In this document: piece after piece, positions 8,743 to 17,026 of the stretch
Position numbering within the stretch: position 1 is the stretch's first letter
Layout of the letters: the number at the start of each line of letters is the position of its first letter
From: Nocardia africana NBRC 100379
Lineage (GTDB): Bacteria > Actinomycetota > Actinomycetes > Mycobacteriales > Mycobacteriaceae
DNA length: 64,000 nucleotides
Assembly: GCF_001612635.1 (NCBI RefSeq)
Contig: NZ_BDAV01000012.1
Coordinates: forward strand, 1 to 64,000
Direction of reading: 5' to 3'
Notes under the pieces: generated by a model
Database searches by the model: none
The model's input: only the letters and a program-made list of their open reading frames with translations
What the model was told of the DNA's origin: nothing
Position numbers and translations under genes: made by a program

Positions 8743-9510
8743 TCACAGTTCCGGCTTCACCATCCGAGTGACCTGCTTGCGCAGGAAGTTCGGGGCGAAA
8801 CGCCGTGCCAGCCACAGCGGTTTGGCCGGTCCGGGGAAGATGAACAGCGGCGCCTTCGGGTCGGCTACCGCGCGTTCCGCGGCATCGAGCACCCGGTCCG
8901 GGGTGATGCCCTTCTGACCCGCGACCACCGCCTCGTTGGCGGCCCGAATGCCGTCCAGCAGTGGGGTTTCCACGATCGGCGGACAGATCGAGATCACGCG
9001 GACCCCGGTCCCGTTCAACTCCTGGGCCAGCGCTTCGTGATAGCACACGACGGCGAATTTGGAGGCCGAGTAGGCGGCCAGACCGGGCGAGGGCAACCAT
9101 CCCGCCACCGAGGCGAACAACACCAGCGTGCCGCGGCCGGCCTGCTTCATCTCCGGCACGACGGCCTGGCAGATGTTGATCGTCCCGCCGTAGTTGATGT
9201 CCATCAACCGGCGCATCTCCGAAACATCGTGTGTCAGAGCCGAACCCACACGACACAGCGCCGCCGCGTGCACCACGTGCTCGATCGGGCCGAGGTCCGA
9301 ACGGACCTTGTCGATCACCGCGCGCACCGCCTGCTCGTCGGCGACATCGCAGGTGTAGGTGCTCATATTCGGCGAGCGCCGCGCGGTTTCGGCCAGGCCG
9401 GCCTCGTTGATATCGAGTGCGGCGACCCGATAGCCGCCCGCCGCCAGTCGCTGGGCCGCCATGCGTCCCATTCCGCTGGCCGCACCGGTCACCACTGCTG
9501 TCTTGCTCAT
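8743..9510 (-). CDS. Short-chain dehydrogenase/reductase (SDR)
   Basis: A 255-residue classical SDR. The cofactor motif is TGAASGMGR at residues 9-17, a DINEAG acidic strand end follows, and the catalytic Y-x-x-x-K is in AAYSASKFAVVCYHEAL with the partner Ser in LFASVAGW. A C-terminal extension (RRFAPNFLRKQV) is typical of the long-tail SDRs linked to lipid metabolism. The ATG at 9510 overlaps the stop of the acetoacetate-decarboxylase-like gene (ATGA) and has a GGAGG box, so translation is coupled. It is the last gene of the minus operon and probably oxidises or reduces a hydroxyl or keto group of the same substrate. Confidence 0.92.
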   Translation of the reverse strand: MSKTAVVTGAASGMGRMAAQRLAAGGYRVAALDINEAGLAETARRSPNMSTYTCDVADEQAVRAVIDKVRSDLGPIEHVVHAAALCRVGSALTHDVSEMRRLMDINYGGTINICQAVVPEMKQAGRGTLVLFASVAGWLPSPGLAAYSASKFAVVCYHEALAQELNGTGVRVISICPPIVETPLLDGIRAANEAVVAGQKGITPDRVLDAAERAVADPKAPLFIFPGPAKPLWLARRFAPNFLRKQVTRMVKPEL

Positions 9511-10184
9511 CGAACCTCCACCGCGTCTTCGAAAGTCATGCGCAGCAGTCCGATCCGGCTGCTGAAGAGTGCGCGCTTGGGCAACCCCAGGGCGCGCATC
9601 TGTTCGGCGACGGGGTGATCGCCCAGCTCGATCCTGGTGCCACCCGGACCCATTCGCACCTGCGACGGGTTCATCACCCACGGGGTGCGGCGCAGGACGC
9701 CGTCCATATGGGTGTAGGCGGCGATCGACGCGCCGCCCATTCCGCCCGGCGACGGCACGCCACCGGCGACCTCCATCGCGACGACCAGCCGATCGTCGAT
9801 GCGGACCTCGCAGCGCTTGCCGCGACGCACCGGCGTGATCCGGATATCGGCGATCTCCTTGGGAAAGCCCCAGATCTCGCGGCCGGCGGCACAGGTGAAG
9901 GTCTGGTTCACCGGCAGCCACGGAATGTAGACGCCGAGGTCCCGATCCCGGCCGCGCACCATGAGGGTGAGGCCGAATTCGTGGTAGGGGCCGAGGTCGC
10001 CGTCCACGTAGCGTACGAAGACCAGCGAGCACACCCCGCGTCCGGCGACAGTGAGTGGTTCGAGTCCGGTCGGCGCCACGATCTCCCGGGCCGCCGCCGC
10101 GTCGACGAGAAAGGTCGCCGCACAGGCGTCGGCGTCGCGGATCTCGACGGGCATCGTGACTTTTTCACCGAGTACGGAATGCAC
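9507..10184 (-). CDS. Acetoacetate decarboxylase-fold protein (PF06314)
   Basis: A 225-residue protein of the ADC family. Recognisable blocks are GVCSLVFVRYVDGDLGPY, the LGVYIPWLPVNQ strand and GREIWGFPKEIADIR, whose Lys corresponds to the Schiff-base lysine region of true acetoacetate decarboxylases. GGASIAAYTHMDGVLRR follows. The start is ambiguous: the ATG at 10193 touches the GGAGG box, whereas the GTG at 10184 is nine bases from it and is preferred. A KstR-like box lies directly upstream (10202-10215), giving this gene and the SDR a possible second promoter inside the operon. Family members often decarboxylate or hydrolyse beta-keto or dienone compounds; the substrate here is unknown. 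Confidence 0.85.
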   Translation of the reverse strand: MHSVLGEKVTMPVEIRDADACAATFLVDAAAAREIVAPTGLEPLTVAGRGVCSLVFVRYVDGDLGPYHEFGLTLMVRGRDRDLGVYIPWLPVNQTFTCAAGREIWGFPKEIADIRITPVRRGKRCEVRIDDRLVVAMEVAGGVPSPGGMGGASIAAYTHMDGVLRRTPWVMNPSQVRMGPGGTRIELGDHPVAEQMRALGLPKRALFSSRIGLLRMTFEDAVEVR

Positions 10185-10201
10185 CGCTGTCATCCTCCAA
10201 G

Positions 10202-10215
10202 TAGAACACGTTCCA
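10202..10215. promoter_or_regulatory. KstR-like operator
   Basis: TAGAACACGTTCCA matches TnnAACnnGTTnnA at every fixed position. It lies just upstream of the acetoacetate-decarboxylase-like gene. Confidence 0.6.
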
Positions 10216-10324
10216 GTCTGATTCGGCAGGTCCTCCGGACCGGGAAATCCCATTCACCGGGATCTCCGGGACACGACCGCGCCGAACGCCGCGTCAGCGA
10301 CGTCCGGCGGGGGCCCTGCGGGAT

Positions 10325-11938
10325 TCAGGCGCCGACGGTGTAGGCCGGCGGGCGGGATTCGGCATGGGCTTTCGCCCACCGGTAGTCCGGCTTGCCGCTG
10401 GGGGTACGCCCGACCGCGTCCACCACCCAGATGCTGCGCGGCAGTTTGTATCCGGCGAGATGCTTGCGGACGTGTGCCTCGAGGTCGGCGAAATCCAGCG
10501 GCTCGGCACCGGCCACCGACACCACCGCCGCGACCTGATGGCCCCAGCGCTCGTGCGGAACTCCGATGACCACCACGTCGTAGACGCCCTCGTGGGCTTT
10601 CACGACGGCCTCCACCTCTTCGACGAACACCTTCTCGCCGCCGGTGTTGATCACCATGTTGCCGCGGCCGATCAGGGTGATGGTGCCGTCGGCCTCCACC
10701 CGCGCGCGGTCGTCGGTGATGACCATGCGGACACCGTCGACGGTCTTGAACAGCTTGTCGGACTTGGTCTGATCCTTGTAGTAGCCGAGGGGCACCGCCC
10801 CCTTCTTGGCCATCCAGCCCTCTTCGCCGGGCGCCACCTCCCGGCCCTCCTCGTCCACCACGACCGCACCGCGCCCGGTCTGTACGCGCGGCCCGCGGGA
10901 CGGGTCGTCGTCCTTCTGCGCCACGCCGATGCCACCGAATCCGGTTTCGGAGGAGCCGATCGAATCGGTGATCACCGCATGCGGGAACAACTCCAGCATC
11001 TCGTTCTTCACCGGCTGCGACAGCAGTGCCGCCCCGGAAGCCAGGGCCACCATCGAGGAGGCGTCCACCGGCGACCGCCGATAGGAGTTGAGCAACGGCC
11101 GCGCCATGGCGTCACCGGTGATGACCACGATGTTGGCCCGCTGGGTCGCCACCACCTGCCAGACCCGATCGGCATCGAAGCGCGGCTCGTACACGACGGT
11201 ATTGCCCGACCACAGCGCGGTGAAGGTGGGCATCAGCGCGGCGGCGTGGATCAGCGGCGGCAGGATCAGCCAGCGCAGCGGGTCGTTCTGCGAGCCGACC
11301 CGGGACTGTTCGAACTCGTCGGCCACCGGCACGTTGGTGTAGAAGTCGATGCCGCCGCCGAGTACCCGCCACATGTCCTCCTGGCGCCACATCACGCCCT
11401 TGGGCATGCCGGTGGTACCGCCGGTGTACATCATGAACAGGTCGTCGGCGCTGCGCTCACCGAAATCGCGTGCGGTGGAGCTGTTTTCGAAGGCCTCGGC
11501 ATAGGGCGTGGATTCACTGGGGAGGCCGTCACCGCCCTGATCGTCATCGACGACGAAGGCGTGGCGCAGTGTGGTCACCTGCGGACGCACCTGATCCACG
11601 ACCTGCGCGTAGCAGCGGTGGTGCACCACCGCCTCGAGGTCGGCGTTGTCATAGACGTAGCGCAGTTCGTCCGCGCCGTAGCGGTAGTTGATATTGATCG
11701 GGACCGCCCGGATCTTGAAGGCGGCGATCAGGGTTTCCATCGTCTCGATGCTGTTGTGCATCTGGAAGCCGATGTGGCTGCCCTCCCCGAGCCCCACCGC
11801 GGCGAAGTGGTGGGCGAGCTGATTGGCGCGGCGTTCCAGGTCCTGATAGGTGACCCGGCGCTCGCCCTGAATCAGCGCCACCCGATCCGGCATGGCGTCC
11901 ACGGCGTGCTCGAACAGGTCGGCGAAATTGTTCGGCAT
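10325..11938 (-). CDS. Acyl-CoA synthetase, FadD19-like
   Basis: A 537-residue member of the ANL superfamily. The ATP P-loop is YTGGTTGMPK (171-180) followed by GVMW, then DSIGSSETGFGG, GYYKDQTKSDKLF, the A8 hinge region, and the A10 lysine in TPSGKPDYRWAK near residue 520. As recalled from memory, these blocks (RWAK end, DSIGSSETGFGG, GVMWR) are close to M. tuberculosis FadD19, which activates steroid side-chain carboxylates. It acts in the cytosol, forming an acyl-adenylate and then the CoA thioester. It lies 46 bases after the unknown gene at 11985-13235 and upstream of the ADC-like and SDR genes, so it likely supplies the CoA ester on which they act. Confidence 0.88.
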   Translation of the reverse strand: MPNNFADLFEHAVDAMPDRVALIQGERRVTYQDLERRANQLAHHFAAVGLGEGSHIGFQMHNSIETMETLIAAFKIRAVPININYRYGADELRYVYDNADLEAVVHHRCYAQVVDQVRPQVTTLRHAFVVDDDQGGDGLPSESTPYAEAFENSSTARDFGERSADDLFMMYTGGTTGMPKGVMWRQEDMWRVLGGGIDFYTNVPVADEFEQSRVGSQNDPLRWLILPPLIHAAALMPTFTALWSGNTVVYEPRFDADRVWQVVATQRANIVVITGDAMARPLLNSYRRSPVDASSMVALASGAALLSQPVKNEMLELFPHAVITDSIGSSETGFGGIGVAQKDDDPSRGPRVQTGRGAVVVDEEGREVAPGEEGWMAKKGAVPLGYYKDQTKSDKLFKTVDGVRMVITDDRARVEADGTITLIGRGNMVINTGGEKVFVEEVEAVVKAHEGVYDVVVIGVPHERWGHQVAAVVSVAGAEPLDFADLEAHVRKHLAGYKLPRSIWVVDAVGRTPSGKPDYRWAKAHAESRPPAYTVGA

Positions 11939-11984
11939 ATCTGAGATCTCTCGTCGGTTGCGGCGGTTCGGGACTGAGGGGCGG

Positions 11985-13235
11985 TCAGACGACCGTCAGC
12001 GGCAGCGACTGCCGGGGCGCGAAGTGGAAGTCCGCCCCGGTGCTGAACCGAGTGATCGCCACCTCCGGCGACTCCCGGAAAGCCGTTGCGGCGGCGGTGA
12101 TCTCGACGACGAGTTCGCGCTCGTCACCCTCGCGGGCATGGACGTCGAACCGCGGATTCACCCCGCGCACCATGGCCTTCAGCGGCTCCAGATGATCGGC
12201 GTCGACGGCGGCCGGCCAGCCGCCGTCGCGCACGCCCGGGCTGTCGCGCGCGATGCGCAGGATCGCGGAATCGTGGTAGGCGTCGACCTGCATATCGACG
12301 TAGGGCAGCGGATTCCACGCCGGATGCAGCCGCAGGACCTGCGCCAGATCCTCGAAGCCGGTCCCGAGTCCCAGAACCGCGCGCAGGCGTTCGGAGGTGA
12401 GCCCCGCGATCCCGGTGAATTGCTTGCGCGCGATCGCGACGGTGGTCTCCGCGTCCGCGCGCTCGCCGACCGCGATCAGGAATCCGAGGTTCAGCAGATG
12501 CTGCTGCAGGCACACCTCGTCGGCAATCCGGACCAGCGCCGACTGCGAGAAGTCCGCGAAGTCGATATCGCTCAGCAGCGGCCCGCGGTAGTCGGACCGG
12601 CCCGGACCTCCGGATTCGATCGGTGCCAATTCGAGGTCGACAGCGGCGAATTCGGCCATGCGCGCCGCATTGCGCGGCACCGCGGGCGGTTCGTTGGCCG
12701 GATCGATGCGAACCGTCCACGCGCACACCGGCACTCGATCGGCCGGCCGCCGGGGCGGCCGGTGGATCGGGCGCACCTGCGCGTGCGGATTGGTGGCCAG
12801 CGCGGTCGCGTCGAAGGTGGGGTCCTCGATGGTGTGGCACATGGCCACCACGTAGTCCTCACCCATCGGCTCGACGTCGGCGAGCGCACCGCAGTGGTCG
12901 AGCCAGAACTCACCGTTGCAGTCGTCGTCGACCCGGAACCGGAAGTCCATGAACTGCGGCGGCGCGCCGATATCCAGTTGCAGCCCTTTGAATATCGTGA
13001 CGACGCCGTCGCCGGGGATATCGAGGGCCGCTCGCATCCGGCGGGTGTAGATCGGGCTGGCCAGCTGCCATTCCTCGATCGCCACCTCGGCCATGCCGTC
13101 GCGCCCGAAGGCGCCGATCGAATGCGCCATCCCCGAGCGATCGATGAGATGCCCGCACAGCAGCAGTTCGGGCACCAGCGCCGCCAGCTGCTCCCGGCTC
13201 AGCGCTGCGAAGCGACTCGCGCTCACAGCCCTCAC
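11985..13235 (-). CDS. Hypothetical protein in steroid-like catabolic operon
   Basis: A protein of about 416 residues that I cannot assign to a named family. It has no signal peptide and no membrane segment. It carries a central acidic/aromatic part (MDFRFRVDDDCNGEFWLDHC), a conserved-looking CHTIEDPTFDATA segment, RPIHRPPRRPA, and a C-terminal half with PYVDMQVDAYHDSAILRI. The layout suggests a duplicated domain. The GTG start overlaps the TGA of the upstream SnoaL-like gene (GTGA), so translation is probably coupled. Position between a SnoaL-like protein and a FadD19-like synthetase suggests an enzyme or substrate-binding partner in the same pathway. No catalytic motif can be named. Confidence 0.8.
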   Translation of the reverse strand: MRAVSASRFAALSREQLAALVPELLLCGHLIDRSGMAHSIGAFGRDGMAEVAIEEWQLASPIYTRRMRAALDIPGDGVVTIFKGLQLDIGAPPQFMDFRFRVDDDCNGEFWLDHCGALADVEPMGEDYVVAMCHTIEDPTFDATALATNPHAQVRPIHRPPRRPADRVPVCAWTVRIDPANEPPAVPRNAARMAEFAAVDLELAPIESGGPGRSDYRGPLLSDIDFADFSQSALVRIADEVCLQQHLLNLGFLIAVGERADAETTVAIARKQFTGIAGLTSERLRAVLGLGTGFEDLAQVLRLHPAWNPLPYVDMQVDAYHDSAILRIARDSPGVRDGGWPAAVDADHLEPLKAMVRGVNPRFDVHAREGDERELVVEITAAATAFRESPEVAITRFSTGADFHFAPRQSLPLTVV

Positions 13236-13780
13236 CACAGCGGGACCGGCGACTCGCCGATCTTGTACCAGCCCGGCAGCGGTCCCGCGGCCGAACGCTC
13301 GATCCGCTTCTGCATACCCTCCGACAGCGCGTTCGCGGTGATCATCTCCACGAACAGCGCGGAGACGTTGCCGAAGTCGAAAAAGTCACGCTGCCACGAC
13401 CATTGGAAGTTACCGCCGTAACGGAACCAGCTGCCGCCGATACCCTCCGGGCTGTAGTGGCGGCCGTCGGGGCGAGTGTTCTCGTTGACCTGCTTCCACA
13501 GTCCGATCACGGTGCCGCTGCGCTCGTCGACGACGAACTCCTGATACGGGTACGTCCAGCCCTCGAGGCCGTCCATCTCCTGTCCCAGCGCCAGTTCGCG
13601 GATCTCGTCGCGGCCCACCGCCATGAACTCCTGGGTCGGGCCGTAGTTCCAGCCGTAGGTGGCGTCCTCGGTGTACATGTCGGCCAGCGGCCGCCAGTCC
13701 CCCGCCGCCTCGCACCGTTCGTTCTCGACCACCCAGCGGCGGACCATCTCGTCGAGTTCGTCCCGGGAAAATCCGGACAT
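13232..13780 (-). CDS. SnoaL-like / NTF2-fold protein
   Basis: A 182-residue single-domain protein with the SnoaL/NTF2-like start (VRRWVVENERCEAAGDWRPL) followed by MYTEDATYGWNYGP and aromatic strands (SWFRYGGNFQWSWQRDFFD). The family includes polyketide cyclases, ketosteroid isomerases and dehydratases with a conical pocket. The ATG at 13780 has a GAAGGAAG box; the upstream GTG at 13795 would consume that box. It is the first gene of the minus operon, opposite the dehydrogenase gene at 14181, over the shared operator region. Its job may be an isomerisation or dehydration, but this is inference. Confidence 0.87.
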   Translation of the reverse strand: MSGFSRDELDEMVRRWVVENERCEAAGDWRPLADMYTEDATYGWNYGPTQEFMAVGRDEIRELALGQEMDGLEGWTYPYQEFVVDERSGTVIGLWKQVNENTRPDGRHYSPEGIGGSWFRYGGNFQWSWQRDFFDFGNVSALFVEMITANALSEGMQKRIERSAAGPLPGWYKIGESPVPLW

Positions 13781-13949
13781 CGCAGCTTCCTTCACATTCT
13801 GTGTCGAGGGCCGGCGCCGATATCCGGCACGGCCTGATCCGGGCGGTCACCGAGCTGCGGCGACCGCGAACGTCGTGGTCCGTCAGCCCGTTTTCGAGAA
13901 CGAGTTCAGGCCGGGATATCCCTCGCGGACAGGCGCGAAAGACACATCG

Positions 13950-13965
13950 CTGGACATGTGTCTGG
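13950..13965. promoter_or_regulatory. TetR-type operator, copy 1
   Basis: CTGGACATGTGTCTGG is a semi-palindrome fitting C-YR-GACA-YR-TGTC-YR-G. It is the first of three related sites (also 14146 and 21816). It lies in the divergent promoter upstream of the SnoaL-like gene. Confidence 0.6.
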
Positions 13966-14105
13966 ACGGTACCACCGCGAGCGGAGACCGACAATGGAAC
14001 GACCATTTTTGCTACGAAGAAGCAGACGTTCGACCAGGGCGCCGGCGACCGACCCCGCCGTGGTCGTCGCCGGTTCCGCGCACCTCGGCGCTACCGCGAA
14101 ATTGA

Positions 14106-14119
14106 AACAAGTTCTTGCG
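14106..14119. promoter_or_regulatory. KstR2-like box
   Basis: AACAAGTTCTTGCG contains the palindrome CAAG-TT-CTTG and fits the published KstR2 box AnCAAGnnCTTGnT except for the last base. It lies in the divergent promoter between the two catabolic operons. Confidence 0.4.
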
Positions 14120-14145
14120 CCAAGATCAGAGTCGAACCTATAGTT

Positions 14146-14161
14146 CCGTACACGTGTCCAG
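14146..14161. promoter_or_regulatory. TetR-type operator, copy 2
   Basis: CCGTACACGTGTCCAG fits C-YR-GACA-YR-TGTC-YR-G with one change. It lies 20 bases before the start of the plus operon, so occupancy would block transcription or initiation. Confidence 0.6.
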
Positions 14162-14180
14162 ACAGCTCCGAAAGGTACCC

Positions 14181-15104
14181 ATGAGCGGGTCCACGAACGA
14201 CAGCACCAGCGCCGCGGGCTTCATCGGCCTCGGCAATATGGGTGCGCCGATGGCCGAGCGGCTGCTGAAGCGCCCCGGCGGCCTCATCGTCTGCGACACC
14301 CGGGCCGAGGCCGTGCAGCCGTTCGTCGACGGCGGCGCCGAGCCGGCGAAGACGGCGGCGGAGGTCGCCGAGCGCGCCGAGGTGATCTCGGTGGTCGTCC
14401 TCGACGACGAGCAGGTCCGAGCCGTGGTCACCGGTCCGGACGGGCTGCTGAGCACCGCGCGCCCCGGCACGGTGATCGCCGTGCATTCGACCATCAGCGA
14501 CCGGACCGCCGTCGAACTCGCCGGCCGCTGCGCCGAACACCAGGTGGACTTCGTCGACGCCCCGGTCAGCGGTGGCGGTGCGGGAGCGAAGAAGGGGTCG
14601 CTCGCGGTCATGGTCGGCGGCAGCGACGCCGCCTTCGAGAAGGTGCGTGAACCGTTCGGTTACTGGGCCGAACTCGTGGTGCACGCGGGTGAGGTCGGCG
14701 CCGGCACCCGGATGAAACTGGCCCGCAACCTGCTGCATTTCGTCTCGTTCACGGCCACCGCGGAGGCACAGCGACTGGCCGAGGCGGCCGGGCTGAACAT
14801 CGTCGATCTGGGCAAGGTGGTCCGGCATTCGGATGCCATCACCGGCGGAGCGGGCGCGATCATGCTGCGCGACACCACCGCACCGATCGCGGCGGACGAC
14901 TTCTGGCATTCGATCTTCACCCACACGCGCGACCTCGGCGAGAAGGATCTGTCGCTCGCCTTGGCCCTGGGCGAGCGGCTGGGCGTCGAATTGCCCTTCG
15001 CCCGAATGGCTTTGAGCGGACTCGGCGACGGCCTCGGCGTCGGTCCCGGCGATATCTCCCGGGCCGCGCGCACCGACACTTCGGAGGAGAGCAATGAGCG
15101 CTGA
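14181..15104 (+). CDS. 3-hydroxyisobutyrate dehydrogenase-like (beta-hydroxyacid dehydrogenase)
   Basis: A 307-residue NAD-binding beta-hydroxyacid dehydrogenase. The Rossmann motif is GFIGLGNMGAPMAERLL (13-29), the substrate-binding block is DAPVSGGGAGAKKGSLAVMVGG, and the catalytic lysine is K179 in RMKLARNLLHF. The family oxidises 3-hydroxyisobutyrate, tartronate semialdehyde and related beta-hydroxyacids in the cytosol. The ATG at 14181 follows a GAAAGG box; an upstream in-frame start would begin before operator copy 2. It is the first gene of a seven-gene plus operon and overlaps the following CMD gene by 11 bases. Confidence 0.9.
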   Translation: MSGSTNDSTSAAGFIGLGNMGAPMAERLLKRPGGLIVCDTRAEAVQPFVDGGAEPAKTAAEVAERAEVISVVVLDDEQVRAVVTGPDGLLSTARPGTVIAVHSTISDRTAVELAGRCAEHQVDFVDAPVSGGGAGAKKGSLAVMVGGSDAAFEKVREPFGYWAELVVHAGEVGAGTRMKLARNLLHFVSFTATAEAQRLAEAAGLNIVDLGKVVRHSDAITGGAGAIMLRDTTAPIAADDFWHSIFTHTRDLGEKDLSLALALGERLGVELPFARMALSGLGDGLGVGPGDISRAARTDTSEESNER

Positions 15105-15501
15105 CACCGACGGCCTCACGCCCGAGCAGCGTCGCGCGCGCGGGGTGGCCAAGATGGGCGAGGTCTACGGCTGGGAGATGTCCGACGGACCCGGCGCGCA
15201 CTTCGCCGTGACGGCGGACCATCTGTTCGCCGATATCTGGAGCCGCCCGCAACTGTCCGTGCGCGATCGTCGCCTGCTGCTACTCGGCGCGCTGACCGCG
15301 CAGGGGCACCTCGACGTCACCGAGATCCAGGTCAGCGCGGCCCTGCGCAACGGCGAACTGACCGAGGAACAGCTGCGCGAGATCGCGATCTTCCTGTGCC
15401 ACTACACCGGCTGGGCCGCCGGGACCAAGCTGGACAGCGTCGTCGGCAAGGTCGTGGCCGCCGAGAAGAAGGCTGCCGAAAAGAAGTCCGCCGAGAAGTG
15501 A
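15094..15501 (+). CDS. Carboxymuconolactone decarboxylase (CMD) family protein
   Basis: A 135-residue small helical protein. The CMD core spans about residues 30-115 (RPQLSVRDRRLLLLGALTAQ, ALRNGELTEEQLREI, FLCHYTGWAAG). It keeps the CHYTGW-type C-terminal motif but not the CxxC of AhpD peroxidase-like members, so a decarboxylase or isomerase-type role fits better. A Lys/Glu/Ala-rich tail (AAEKKAAEKKSAEK) follows. The start has GGAGGAG just upstream and overlaps the previous gene. It probably acts on a ring-cleavage or lactone intermediate of the pathway; substrate unknown. Confidence 0.88.
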   Translation: MSADTDGLTPEQRRARGVAKMGEVYGWEMSDGPGAHFAVTADHLFADIWSRPQLSVRDRRLLLLGALTAQGHLDVTEIQVSAALRNGELTEEQLREIAIFLCHYTGWAAGTKLDSVVGKVVAAEKKAAEKKSAEK

Positions 15502-15515
15502 GGAACGAACCGACC

Positions 15516-17000
15516 ATGTCCGACTCCCTGGGTGTACGCCCACAGCCCGCCGCCGACATCACCGACTGGGACTACGAGGCCGATGTGGTGATCGCCGGAT
15601 ACGGCATCGCCGGCGTCGCCGCCGCGATCGAGGCCGCCCGGGCCGGCGCCGACGTGCTGGTGCTCGAGCGCACCGGCGGGTGGGGCGGTGCGGCCTCGCT
15701 GTCGGGCGGATTCATCTATCTGGGTGGCGGCACTCCGCTGCAGAAGGCGCTCGGTTTCGAGGACACCCCGGAGAACATGGAGAAGTTCATGCTGGCAGCC
15801 CTCGGGCCCGGCGTGGACGAGGCCAAGATCCACGACTACTGCCAGGGCAGCGTCGAGCACTACAATTGGCTTGTCGCCCAAGGGGTTCCGTTCAAGGAGG
15901 AATTCTGGGGCGAGCCGGGCTGGGAGCCCCCGCACGACGAGGGCCTGATGTACTCCGGCGGCGAGAACGCCGCGCCGTTCAAAGATATCGCCACTCCCGC
16001 CCCGCGCGGCCATCTGCCGCAGATGCAGAACAAGCGCATCGGCGAGCAGGGCGGCGGCTACATGCTGATGAAGCCGCTCACCGACACCGCCGAATCCCTC
16101 GGTGTGCGAGCCGAATACGACATCCGGATCCAGCGGCTCGTGGTCGCGGCCGACAATCGCGTCGTCGGCGTGGTGGCCAAGCGCTACGGCAAGGAGATCA
16201 CCGTGCGCGCCCGCCGCGGCGTGGTGCTGGCCACCGGCAGCTTCGCCTACGAGCAGCGGATGATCGAGGGTTACGCGCCGCGACTGATCGGCCGGCCCGC
16301 CGCCGCGATCGAGGAACACGACGGCATCGGCATCCGGGTCGCCCAGGCGCTCGGCGCCGAGCTGGCGCATATGGACGCCACCGAGGTCGCCTTCTTCGGC
16401 GATCCGCAGATGATGGTGCGCGGCATCCTGGTCAACGGCCGGGGACAGCGCTACATCGCCGAGGACACCTACCCGGGCCGGATAGGCCAGGCCACGCTGA
16501 TCCAGCAGGACAACCAGGCCTACCTGATCATCGACGAGGCCGCGCTCGAGGAAGCGCTGAAGACCGAGACCAGCAGCCCGTTCTTCCGCCAGCCCCCCAC
16601 CTGGGCGGCGGAGACGATCGAGGAACTCGAAAGCGATATGGGCCTGCCCGCGGGCTCGCTGCAGGCCACCGTCGAGGTCTACAACCGGCACGCCGAATCC
16701 GGCGCCGACCCGTTGCTCGGCAAGAAGCCGGAGTGGGTGAAGCCGATCGGCACGCCCGTGGCCGGATTCGATATGCGCAACTTCACCGCCGGATTCACCC
16801 TCGGCGGTCTGCGTACCGATCTGGATTCCCGGGTCATCCACGTTACGGGCGAACCGATCCCCGGCCTGTACGCCGCGGGCCGCTGCACTTCCGGTGTCTG
16901 CGCGGGCGGCTATGCCAGCGGCACCTCCCTCGGCGACGGCAGCTTCTACGGTCGCCGCGCGGGCCGCGCCGCCGCCAACGACGGTCCGGCATCGAGCTGA
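15516..17000 (+). CDS. KstD-like FAD-binding dehydrogenase (3-ketosteroid dehydrogenase family)
   Basis: A 494-residue flavoprotein of the fumarate reductase/3-ketosteroid dehydrogenase superfamily. The FAD dinucleotide motif is VVIAGYGIAGVAAAIEAARA (about residues 23-42), with GGWGGAASLSGGFIYLGGG and ARRGVVLATGSFAYEQRM. The C-terminal FAD block is GLYAAGRCTSGVCAGGYASG followed by SLGDGSFYGRRAGR. This last block resembles, from memory, 3-ketosteroid-delta4-(5alpha)-dehydrogenases more than delta1-KstD, but the assignment is tentative. The ATG at 15516 is 14 bases after the CMD gene with GGAACGAACC before it. It fits a role in desaturating a ketosteroid-like ring. Confidence 0.87.
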   Translation: MSDSLGVRPQPAADITDWDYEADVVIAGYGIAGVAAAIEAARAGADVLVLERTGGWGGAASLSGGFIYLGGGTPLQKALGFEDTPENMEKFMLAALGPGVDEAKIHDYCQGSVEHYNWLVAQGVPFKEEFWGEPGWEPPHDEGLMYSGGENAAPFKDIATPAPRGHLPQMQNKRIGEQGGGYMLMKPLTDTAESLGVRAEYDIRIQRLVVAADNRVVGVVAKRYGKEITVRARRGVVLATGSFAYEQRMIEGYAPRLIGRPAAAIEEHDGIGIRVAQALGAELAHMDATEVAFFGDPQMMVRGILVNGRGQRYIAEDTYPGRIGQATLIQQDNQAYLIIDEAALEEALKTETSSPFFRQPPTWAAETIEELESDMGLPAGSLQATVEVYNRHAESGADPLLGKKPEWVKPIGTPVAGFDMRNFTAGFTLGGLRTDLDSRVIHVTGEPIPGLYAAGRCTSGVCAGGYASGTSLGDGSFYGRRAGRAAANDGPASS

Positions 17001-17026
17001 TGCCCGACCGAACCGAAAGGAATACC

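Noticed and set aside
10364..11944. Long plus-strand frame opposite the FadD19-like gene
   Set aside because: Shadow of a strong acyl-CoA synthetase gene; composition is Val/His/Asp-rich without motifs.
13950..14161. Simple chance E-box-like CACGTG sites
   Set aside because: Central CACGTG or CATGTG alone would be common in GC-rich DNA, but the fit of sixteen bases at three promoters of one locus makes chance unlikely; kept as operators.
15402..16841. Long minus-strand frame opposite the KstD-like gene
   Set aside because: Antisense shadow; the plus frame has complete FAD motifs and proper ribosome-binding site.
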